From a virus: a stretch of DNA of 20,947 nucleotides. This document shows, piece after piece, positions 1-12,000 of this stretch (position 1 is the stretch's first letter; the number at the start of each line of letters is the position of its first letter). The stretch spans positions 1 through 20,947 of IMG/VR virus record IMGVR_UViG_3300042310_000810; one strand, given 5' to 3'. The notes beneath the pieces are model-generated. The model was not told the DNA's origin and did no database searches. It saw only the letters and a program-made list of their open reading frames with translations. A program made the position numbers and the translations under genes.

Positions 1-3000
1 AATTGATTGTTTCCAGTCTAAACCGGTGCTCTGCTTGGCAAAGTCAATTGCAAACAGTGGATTGCCCTGAGCCATTGTGTCGTAGATGTTGCGAAAATTG
101 TCCCCGGCAATATTCATACCAGTGACTAAGTTTGCAAACGTAGAACGAAACACTGTGGCAAACGGTCGTGTCACGTCGGCTTGTTCTCTAAATGCTCGCG
201 CTTGTTCTAACATTGCATCTACGGCCGCAGTTTGTGCGGCGCGTACTTCTTTTATTTGGCCTTGATCGCCTGCATTGTTTTTAATAAAATACGATTGATC
301 TAGCATGTTTAGTGCCGCGGCTTTTACTCCGGCCGTACCACGTATCGAAGTTGGTGATGTGCTGTTATCGCGGCCCATAAACAACGCGTTCATCGCGTTT
401 GCGTCCATGAACTGATTAAACCGCTGACTACGCAACCCGACCATTTTGCCCATTGTTTGATCTTGATATTCTTTCGCCGGTTGTGAGTAATTACGTAATG
501 AACCAAGTTGATCTAAACCGTATCTGTATATATTATCTTGTTCGGTGGCACTGTACTTTAGCATATCCTCGGTGTTAAACGTAAAGCTTTCAGCATCTGC
601 AGCACTTGTGAGGCGGTTTCTAATGTAGTCGGGCCCGCCCTTCAAAATTCGCCGTGGAATTGTTATCTTGTTTTTTTCGAGCAACTCGTTAATTTTCTGT
701 TTTTCGGGGTCAGCAGTTTGATTGGCTATTGCAGCACGTGCTCTTAGATACTCTGGCGTGTTTGCATAATCTTGAAATTGTTCATTACTTGAACTTGCGG
801 CAACTGTGTCAATTGCAGTTAAAGTTTGTTGTAGATCTAAGACGCTTATATAATTTGGCTTTTCTGCAGTTCCGGGGTCCATCGGATTAATTACTATCCG
901 ATCGTACACCTTCTTTACAGAATCGGGTGCAGTTTCACGGCGTTTCGCAAACTCATCTTTAGTTTTTTCCATTTCTTTCGAAACTTCATCGGCCATATCT
1001 AAAGCAACTTGAGTTTGTGCGTCTTGCTCAGTCCCCGTCGGCATTAGATTCTCATACCGCTGTCCGCCAACGCCCTCTCTTCCCGGAACACTTCCGAGGC
1101 CAGCAAGTATTTTCTCCCAGATTGTCTGCGATCGAAATTTTTCTCCGCCACCGGTTGTTGCCGCTGCTCTTGCTCGTTCTGTGTTGGGGAGCAAACCTGC
1201 ATTATACACGTAGTTCATAGAACGTCGTCGTTGATTTTCTTGCTTGTTCATGTTAGCTTGAATTTCGTACAGTTCTCGTTGCTTCGCTACAGACGTATCG
1301 TTCATGTCAGCATTGTACGCATACGCTCCGTAACCTAATCCCGCGGCTAATCCAATGCCGCCAGCTAAGCCAAACACACCACCCGCTCCGATTGCACCTG
1401 CGCTGCTTATAGCTGTAGCCGCAGCTGATCCCGGGAACGCGGACATAATTGCCCCGCCCCCAAGATGTAAACCAAGCACACCCGCACCGGCCACGCCTGT
1501 CGCCATTCCAACTGTACCGCCCATACCTAAGTAGTGTCGTTGAAAGTACGCATCTCGCGCTTGTTGACTAATGATTGCATTACCACCTAGATCAAGACCA
1601 GCGGCCTGTGTGTTAATTGCACCGAGTTTAGTATCCGCGGCGTTCTTTGCTAGCACATCCATGGCAGTACGTGCTTCTTCAGGTAAACCCGAGAACGCTA
1701 CTGGAGCTCCACCAAGTTCAGCCATCTTTCGATTAACTGCTACTAGATTACCGTTCTTGTCAGTTGTAAACAAACTGGCGAGCTGACGCTCGTACCGATC
1801 CTTACTGTCACCGACAGCCAGCACTTTAGGTTGGCTAGCTAGTTTAATCAGTGTTTTGTCGTAACCGTGAGCATCAATCATTTTTTTAGCTTGTGCGTCG
1901 GTCATACCAGCAGCTTGTGCTTGTTTGAGGTACTCATTACGATCAGCTTGTGTAATCACGTAGTCTGCCTGTGTTAACCCCATAGCTCTTCCAAGCACAT
2001 CATTTTTGGGTACGCTAGTGTCCCCTGCACTTGCTGTGTGTTCAGGAGCATCAATGTTTGAAATACGTGCCGTAAACGTTTTACCGTACTCGTCTAACAA
2101 CTCTACCGTGTCGTTGTCTAGTCTTCGTTGTACGGTTGCATATGCGGCGGTTCCCATCTTCCGTGCTAATTTTGCTAAATCGGGAGTAGACATATTTTTC
2201 AGTGCACTGTTTGTAGCAAACGCGGCCATCTGGGATACCCCCGGTATCATAGATGAGCCCGGCAAAGTTGCAGCCAGCGTTCCTACTTTCTCGGGAATAG
2301 CCTTGTTAGCGCCCATGGATTCAAGCATTAGCCCTTTGTCAGCAATACCACCGATAATATCAATCTGTTGTTGATTCAATCCACCCGGGGTTGCTGCCGA
2401 CATTGTACCTAGTGTGTCGTATGTACCGAAAATTCGTGCTTGTGCTTCGAGTGTAGATAAGTCAGGGCCTTGCGGTAGAATTCCCGCAGGGGTAAGATTA
2501 CCGGGTTTTGTCTTTACTAGCCCGCCCAGATACTGATCAGGGGCCGACATGTTTAAACCGTTAATTGGGTTGCGCTGAAAAAGGAATTCTTGCGACGTAT
2601 TAAAATCACCTTGATTTTCTCGCAACGCTTGTAAGTACGCTTGCTCTTTGCCCATGCCTTGATCGAGGTACTTCATAACACTGTGTTGCATAGAGAACCG
2701 TTGTGTAGCACTTGCATTCTCCATCATGCGGTACGGCGCCAGCTGCGGTACTAGTCCAGTTCCCGAGCTATAACCGCGAGCCTGAACTGCAATCTCGTTA
2801 TTGGCCATACGCAATACGTTGTCTAAGTCTTTGTTAAATTTAGCTGGGTCTGCATAGGGATCAAGCGAATCAAGCCCTGTTACTTTGTTACTTAATGCTG
2901 CATCACCGTAAGATTGTAAAGACTCGTTAGTAAGCTTGTTTAATGTTTTGCTGCCTGTAGTCGTTGCAACATCTGAATCAGAACCTAACATTGATTCAAG

Positions 3001-6000
3001 TGCCGGTGTAACAGCACTGACTAACATTCCGCTCAAGTTTTGGCCAATTGTCTCTAGCCGTCCGACCATCTTATCGTACTTTGTCGCCATAGTGTTTGCT
3101 TGGTCGTCAATCAACTTGTCGGTGACACCCATTGAAGAAAGCACGTTATCCAATGAGTCCAGCATTTCGGTAGCATCACCGGTGTTAATTTTGCTCAGGG
3201 CACTACGGTTAATTTCAAACCGTCGCGAAAGCGAAGACACGTTACCTGACAAGAATTCTTTAAGCGCAATACTTGCACCTTGCATACCTTGCGCCGGGTC
3301 AAACGCGGCGAGCTTTCTCGCAACGTTCAGCGACTTTGTCATGTCCACACCGTATGCGTTTGTTAACGGTATGAAGTCAGTGATCTTACCTACATTAGTA
3401 GACAGTGAACCACCAAAGCGTGCTTGTTGTCCTGCAGCCGCGGATAGTGCGGCATTGTACACTTGCGGGGTTAATGACAGCGAGCGAGCTGTGGTCATTG
3501 TACGTTCTGCGCTCAATGCGGGATTTGTAGCCATTTCAATCGTCTGCATTATTTGCTGAGGTATCTGCGGAATTCCCGCGATGCCTTGTGCAAAGAATTG
3601 CAGGTCTCTTAGCTTAGACGCAGCGTAAAACATCTTGTCGGCAAATGGCACCTGATTCTGTGACTGTTGTGCACGAGCATACGCACGCTGTGTTTTAGAC
3701 AGCGACTCAAACGTAACGGGATTACTTGGGTCTAACTGATTGAGATATTCAACCTGTCGTTGAAGATCTTTATCGCTAGCGCGTTGCAGCGCTTTACGTC
3801 GCCCTCTAGGATCGATAGCCAGCACTCGTTTGCCTGTCGCATCAACAGTCTCGGTTAACTGCGGTAAGCTCAGTTCACCCGTTCTTTCGTCGTACAGCGT
3901 GTCTGCCTTGTCTCCTAAAAATCCTTCAGCAAAGTCGCGCAGTGCTGCTTTTTTATCTTCTCGCCGTCTACCAAAGTTAAAAATCCCGGGTTGAGTAACT
4001 GCAGCCTGTACACGCTCTTCCATCTTACCAATCTGCAATGACTCAGTCTGTTGTTGCGTCTTTGCAGTTTTGTTTAACTGCATAGTGCCAGTACTTGCAA
4101 GTTTACCTAATCCTTGAAGATTATCTTTAAACTCATCAATACCCGGACCTGTTTCAGATGAAAGTGTTTGCGTCAGTGACTCAATAGAACTGAGCAGTTG
4201 TAGCATAGCTGCTGACGCTTGCTCAATAGTTGCCGCGTCTTGTAAGCCTGTAAAACTTGCTTCTAGCTCGGCGTACTGCCCCGCAGCTTCAGGGTTGGGT
4301 AACCCGGCCATCAGTGCCGCACCGCTGGCGGTAACAAGTCCTTGACGTAAACCAACTAGATTTCGTGCCGCGCTTATCGTGCGGTCAGTCAGGTCTCCCT
4401 TACTTTGAAATATATTCCTACCTGAAAATAAACCGCCGCTTTGATCATACGCATTTCGTGCTGCTTCAATAGAGTTAACAATTGCTTCTCTTGTCGGATC
4501 GTACACACCCCGCTTACCAGCTACACCACCGCCACCACGTCCTGTACTTAAACTAGCGCTACCGTCTATACTGATAGGCCCGCCGGTTGAAGTAATTGAC
4601 ATGGTGCTTGTTTGAATCTGCTGAATGGTCGCGTTGGTGATTACAAGACTTGGTGTTGACAAGCTTGTCACTCCATCTAGCGAGCTAATGGTCGCTTCAC
4701 CAACGGTTGCAGTACTGCCTGCGGAGGTTGCTGCCGGGTCAGTAAACGGATCTCGTGCACCAGTTTTGCGCGTGCTCATTTCCGCACCCGCTACACCGAC
4801 AGAAAATGCACCTTCAGTAGTCAAGTCTTTGTCGGTTGACTCTACACCAACGTCCATACCGCCGCCAGTATACAAACCTCCGGGCCGCCCCCCACCGCCA
4901 CCTTCTGACATACCTGCGACGCGACCATTCTGTACGTAGATTTCTGCTTGACCGACGTGAATAATTATTGGTCCACCGCCACCGCCGCCGGGTACGTCAC
5001 CGCCGCCCGACATAGTAAAGCTACCACCACTACCTCCGCCTCCGCCAGCACCGCCCGCGCCGTACGAAGTCGTACGATGAGTAGTGCTACGAGTCGAAGT
5101 AGGTCCGACGGACGTCGCGTCGGTGAACGCACCGGCAGTGTCGCTACTACTACTTCGTGAACCTGTGCCGGAGCCACGTGTTTCTGTGGGTTTGGCCACA
5201 AACGCAGCGGACACCGGCATAATTTCAGAGCTTAAGCCGTAGTGACTCTCAGCTTCCGCCACCGACTCTTCATCACTAAATTCAGAAACATAAGGAGCAC
5301 TTTCAAATTTTTTCCATTCTGGTGAAATTGCTCTTGCCGCTTTGGCAGCATCAAGCGCGGCCGTATTGCGTTGCTGCTCCGCGGTGGCACGCTCTCGTCG
5401 CTTTTTTAGACTCATTTTCCTTTTCGTGCCCGGATGAAACTCGTCTACGCCCATGGCTTTTTCGACTCGAGCCAAGTCGTCTTCAGATGCTTTTTTAAAA
5501 TCTATTGGAGTCATTTCGGTACCCGTCGCAAAGGCCCTTCCTGCTTCTACTGCGTTTTGCCACGCTTTGTACTCCGGCGTATTGTACCACTCGTTCGCCG
5601 TAGCTCGGTAAGCTGCTTTTGCGCGATTTCTTCGAATGCTAAAGTTTGAAACATCCGCGCTTGCACGTTCGTCACCAACAATACTTTGAGCCATGCCTGC
5701 ATAGCTCCATGACGGCTTTACTGCATTTTTATCAAACCGTTGCTCAAGAAATTTCCTACCGGTATAAAAACTACCGTCTATCGCCATGTGCGCGTATTTC
5801 GGTAAATGCACTGTTTTAATTTCTTCTCTAAGTTTCGCTTGTTCCTCGGGTGTCATAGTACTTACAGAAAACATTTTTTCCATATTGCTCATAGTGTAAG
5901 AGCCTTTAGGCCCATCTGGATTTTCCGCAAAATCTTGCATAGTTGCTAACGAACTGTACAAACCGTGCAGTTTTGATATGTCACTTATGCGTGGATCGTC

Positions 6001-9000
6001 CGCGGCTATTTTCCTAGAGTCGGTCACATACGGTTGTAGTTCGGCCGGTATTGTGCTCATATCCAGTTTACCCACAGCTACTCGACGTCTACCAAGTACT
6101 TTGTGCAACGCTCTTGTTGCAAGTACGTCTTGACCGGCATCATGCGCCCCAGTAAAACCAGCGGGATCTACATATCTTTTATATGAGTCTATGAGCTTAT
6201 GCTCTCCGGGAGCGATGTCACGCGAAAGTTCGAGCGTGTCCGCTACTCGTTTCATTACACTTTCAGGTACGGCATCTTTTGCCGCTTGGTCCATACCGCC
6301 ACCGTATAGTACCGGTAAGTCAAATCCCTTAAGATTATGACCCACAACCGCACCCGATCCGCTAATGGCCAATTTTACTCGATCTTTGATAGTCTCTTGA
6401 TCATAAACAGTGCCACCAGCTAATGCGTGTGCGACCAAGGATTGAATAACGTCAGCGTTTACTCCTACGTCCTTTCCGGTTTTACCGTACACATCAGTAG
6501 TTGCCAATGCGCGCATTTGATTAATAATTTCGTCGCGGCGTGCAGGGTCGTCCGCAGCATTAGCTTCCGCTGCCATCGCTTTTATTTGCTCGGCTATTTC
6601 TTTTGTAGCCACCGCATACATCATCGTGGGTTTCTTTTGGTCTCCGGATAGTACAGACGCTTGAAAAATGGTCCGGCTTAAGCTCTTATCATCTTCCCCT
6701 GCGGCGTTCTTCGGAACGCTTGTTTCAAGGTCAAAATATGTTGGCTTTGCTGACGTGGATGCTGCAGCAATTGCAGCGTCAGCGGCTTCAGCTCTGCGAC
6801 GACTACTCCGTGCCGCTGTAAGACCGTTGAATCTTCGACCCGCAAACCGCCTTACGTTGGGTACTGAGTCTAAGTGAGCCATTATTGGCACAAACTGCGG
6901 AAATGTGTTTGCCATCCATATACGACTATCTGCGCGAGAGAAGTCAAGATTCTGTGCTGCTTTCAGTTGATCGGGCCCAAGTGAATCAACCAGCGAAGCA
7001 ACCGTGGTGGCCACACCGCGTCTTTGCATTGCTTCTGGGCTGGTGTCGCCCGGTCTTGGTGACATACTTGTAAGCATGTCGAATAACTGCGGGATACCTT
7101 TACTTGTGTCGTCGCCAAAATTTTTGGTAATTTGCTGCATTGCATGACGTTGCATTATAATTTGAGCCGCGGAAAGCTTCTGCGTTTCTTCCTGCGTAAG
7201 ACCTTCTTTACCGGCGTACTGCGTGTAGTGCTGCCGTGCAGTTGCAAGTTGTGCTGCGGTTACCGGTCGCTGATTGGTGCGTCGTTTTCGCCGATCTTCT
7301 TGTGTAATTGTAGCAATAGTTTCTTGCATTTTTTGCTCGTTGGCCGCTGATTGCCGCGGTACCCCAGTACTTGTTTCGTCAAGTTGATTCATGGCCATTT
7401 GTTGCACTTGTTGCATAATTTCTTCGTCTGCGGGAACAATGTAGTTAACGTTTGTTTTACGTCGTTCCTCATGCAATTGTTTTGTTGCTGCAAACAATTT
7501 AGCTAAACGAACGTTTGTATTATCGGGCTCGGGTACTGACGGGGGTGTAGTTGAAGCCGCAGGTTTAGTAGCAGTTACTCCCATGTACTTTTCTGCTAGG
7601 GCTATTTGCTCGTCGTCTACACTTTCCTCGTCTATAGTAGGAAAATCCTGAGCATCTCGGAGTGCACCAAGTGCATCATTTGCAGCGTTAATGTAGTCAA
7701 TTGCGCGTTTTTTTCGCTTTTTTATGCTCATTTTTCGTTCAGTGTTTGGATCAAACTCGTCTACGCCCATTACTTTTTCGATATTGATCAGAGTACTTTC
7801 ATCGGGAATAGAAGGCACCATCAGCAGTGTAGAAGGATCAGAACGATAATAAAATTGCTCATTAAGCGCGTCTACCTTTGCGAATTCGGGACTGTTTTTG
7901 TAAGCATCTTTGCGTGCAGTTTGTTCTTTTAGTATACGTGCTATTCTTTCTTCTCGAGTCATAGGTGCTTCTGCTACACTAGCTTTGCGATCGTACCTGT
8001 CAAACAGAAGATTAACCGCGTGTTGCTTTCTTAGTGCTTTTGCTTTTTCAAGTTCAAATCGTTCTTCATCGGGAATAGTTGCGGGGTCTACTCCGCGATA
8101 CTTTTGCACTATGTCGCGCGCATCCGCTAACTCTTCAGGAGTTGCAATTGTACCGAAATTCTGCTCGTTAAACTCATCCACTCTTTTATGTTCGGGTGTG
8201 TTAAGTACCTGCTTGGCTAAATACTTTCGGTAACCAATAACTCGGTTGGCTCTCTGCGCGCGGCTCATTCGAGAAACTTTTCTACGCACTTTACGAGTAT
8301 TTGCGTTGGGAAGCAATTCCTCTGCTTTTTTAATATCTTCCTCTTCAGAGAATTGATTGACTTTTGGTATACCCACAACGCGTTGATACTCGGGAGTTTG
8401 TGCTACATCTTCCGCGTACGATTCAGTTACTGGTGGATTTGCAGCTATGTAAGCGTCCCTTGCAAGTGGTCGACCTGTTCTTTGATGCGATTGGGAAAGT
8501 ATATAGCGATTTCTTTCTGTTGGAGATAGCGAGGCCAACCATTCTGCGTGTGCATCCCTTTGTGTTCTTCGCCCCGCATCCATTGCAACTTGACCTTCAG
8601 AAGCTTGTTTGAGCAATTCTTCGGGAGTAGCCGCGGTGATTGCTTTTAAGTCTTCTTCCGTCAGTGAAGTAGCCGCTTTTTCTAATGGGTCAAAGCTCAT
8701 TGGGGACGAGTATGCCTCGTCTTGATTACGGTCCAGCATAGCTTCGTTTGAGATAAACGTGGCTAGTGAAGTACCTTGTACTAAGTCACGTTGACCTGCG
8801 GTAACTACTGCGCTTGTACCTGCAGAAACACCAACAAACCCATTTACGTTGTCGGCAAACTCTATGTTATCCGAACCTTGTATGTCGTCGATTCGCCGTT
8901 GACGTTTTCTTTCAAATCGCGCCAAATCTGCTACGCGGCGTCTATTTCCGCCTTGCGCTTGTTGCCTGAGGTCAAGGTGTTCCTGCAATCCAGCCAAACG

Positions 9001-12000
9001 TTCTGTTTGTGTTTTCCCTGCGTAACCATGCTCTGGGCCAAGATAATTGCGTGTACCACCGATAATATCCGGATTTTGCGCGGTCAACTCTGCAATTTGT
9101 TGTGAAGCGGCCAGTTCCATTTGTGCAGCAACACGTTCTTGCTCTGTAGCAGTAGGGCTGTTTACAATAGCGTTTTGCTTTGAAAAGTACTGATCAACTT
9201 GAGAAGGATCCGAAGTAATACGTGCGTTAAGTAATGCACGCTCGGCTTCTTTTTCTCTAGCTATCGCCTCTCGCAATTTAAGTTTTAAGTTAAGCTTTAA
9301 CGCACCTGAAGCAGATTCGTGACGCTTTTTAAGTTCGGCCGTAGCTTTTTTTGCTTTGGCTAATTCTTCAGACAATCTGGGAATTTCTGCGGCTGCAAGT
9401 GCGGCATTGCGTGCCATTGCGGGTGGTGCCTTACCGGTTTCGTCCGTTACAAACGAACGTGCACTGGAGGCTAGATCGTAACGCTGACCCGTTGAGGCCG
9501 CCGCTGGATTAGCTGTTACATTGGCTACGCCAGTACGCAAACCGCTTAACTGAGCAGTGGTGCCCAGTGCACGAGCAGTAAAATCTGCAACTGACTCTCC
9601 ACCTTGCGCTTGTTCGTGAAAACCCATAAGTAAAGTGATTGCTCTACTAAACTCGGGATTACTCTCTATAGTTGCGGGATTAAAAAAGTTAAACTCGCGA
9701 AATAACGACTCAAATCCTTGTGGAACTCTTCCAGCTTCATTTTGAGCAAACAAGTCGCTGGTGTCCGCTTCGTTTAAACCCGCTTTTTTTGCTTGATGCT
9801 GAATAGCCTCTTTTAGTTTTTTCTGTATAGACGACCCGACAATTTTTATAACTTGCGTAATTGCCTGTTGTCCGCCTTGACTATAATCCACGTTGCTAAG
9901 AGCGTGTAGCTGATCCCTACTAAGTTCGGCCATTGCTGGGGAGACTTGATGAATGCTATTAAGCATAGCTTGATGCGACTCTTCCTGCCCTGTGGGCACA
10001 TCCTGAGTAGCCAACTTCGCGTACTCAACAATAGGTATACCAGTGCGCGATATATCTTGTAGGTCTTGGGAGCCTTTATGAATAGATGCTAGTCCATGCC
10101 CAGTGCGCCCACCAAGCGACTGGCGTATTTGATCCGGTGGTAGTAAATTACCCTCTTCATCAGATACTTTTCCTGCGTAATGCAGCGCGTTAAAAATGTT
10201 ATGATGCTTTTGTGAGCTCAGGCCAAACATGTCGTTAATGGTGTAGGATAAATCCTTTTCAACCATACCCGCGGTGTGTGCTACGTCTACTTCACGTCCA
10301 TCAATTTTCTTTGCGGTGTTAGTGCCCGATCTATTAAGTTCATCCTGATAGTCTTCGGGAACTAGTGAGCTCTGCAAACGAGCAACTTCTTCCGGGTCTT
10401 GGTTACGCGCTGCTTCAATGATACGCGCGACTGGGCTGTACTGATCGTAGCGGCGAGCTACTTCTGTAGAACCGCCAGTGCTCTGCACAAGCTGTTGTAC
10501 CGGTAAAGCTTGTTCTCGAATGTTCATAAACGCCGCACCGTACGGCGCAACTCCTGCAATAGAGTGACCATAGAGCAAAGCAAGTGCTTCGTCCGAAGAT
10601 AACTTTGGTATATTGTGTTGAGGTGATTCGGGATTTGCTAAGTTAGCGGCGTGCTGTTTAGGGTAAAGAATTTCACCACGTCGCTGGGCTTGTGCCTCTT
10701 CCATCGCCGCGTCCGTGGGTGTAATCAGCAATTCGTCAATTAACTTCTGCTGCATTGCTAAATCTATAATCTCTTGACCAAGATTTTGCGTAGCCGATTG
10801 GCCAGTGTTTGTTGCAAATGATTGCTCTAATCTACGCTGCTCATATGCAAGTTTTTCCTTATGGCGTTCTGCAAACAATCTGGCGTTGTTTACTTGCTGC
10901 TCCGGCTTAACACCCGGCTTTGTAGTCAGGTCGTCTTGTTGTTGATGCGATGTACTTTCTAAAAACTTCTGAGTTAGATCTTCGCTGATGTCTCCGGTAC
11001 TAACAATGCTTTCAAACATTTTACCTAAATGTAATCCACCCATTAGTCCTACAGATTGATTACCTTCAAGCGCACCACGTGGCCCTCGTTCGTTACCCAT
11101 GCGTGTAAGACCAGTATGCTCGCTCGCTCTATCTACAGAGCGCATCATTGCCAACCTGTTTTCTGCGATATACCGCGGAACTTTGTACGTTTTGTCGCCT
11201 ACTTGCATGTCAACAACGTCGCCTTCTTCTAACTGTTGACGCACAATGCGCTCTTGCTCTCTAACCTGCTCTTCAATTTCCATTGCTACTTTGTTGGGAA
11301 ATACATGCTTAGCCTCAAAGCCGACAACCTGCGTGCCTAGTCCTGTATCTGCACCCTGCGCTACTTCTCGATAATCGGACGATCGTCTACCCATACTAGT
11401 ACGAATTGACTGTCGTCCTAAATACGTGTCTGATGTGTTTTTAGTAAGGTAGTTAGTTCCACCTCTAACACGCATTGATTGAGGCGTATCCGGAGAGTCA
11501 GAGTCACTAGATCGACCGCTCATAATCTCTTGACTAAAGTCAGGAACAATGTTACCTAAAGAACGTATTGAACCACCGCTACCAATCGAAACCGGATAGA
11601 TTCCCGAAGTTCGTGCGTCTTGGACTGCTGGTAATATACTCTGAAAAAGATCTTGTACCTCATCTAGAGTGTATGAATCACCTCCATTTGCAGCAGCTAG
11701 AAAGGATACATCTCCCGATTCGTCGCGCATAAACACTTGAGAAAATATAGCTTCAACTGCGCGTAACGTTTGATCTTTGTCAGTACCTTTTGCGGCATCG
11801 GCCATTGCTTTAGCGCGTGGATCGCGCACACTAGAATGGCCAAGTACATCAGCAGCTTGTTTAACAACTGTCTGCATGGCGGCGTGTGTCTGCGCGCTAA
11901 TGTCGTCGGGTTTTATTTCTGAAAACAGTCCAGTAGGAGGTAACGACGTTTGAGCCTGTAGCTTCGCTTTGACTTCCTCCAATCTTTTAATTTGCTCTTC

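Noticed and set aside
2936-3559. Plus-strand open frame of 207 residues
   Set aside because: It lies wholly antisense to the tape measure frame, lacks a convincing ribosome binding site, and its Ser/Leu/Val-rich composition is what the reverse of this coding strand gives.
4975-5060. Possible microsatellite or CRISPR-like array of GCC/ACC triplets
   Set aside because: No spacer-repeat structure; triplet phase matches glycine codons in the large frame.
4948-5201. Short frames on both strands in the GCC-repeat region
   Set aside because: They arise from the glycine-codon repeats of the tape measure hinge; low complexity and no gene signals.
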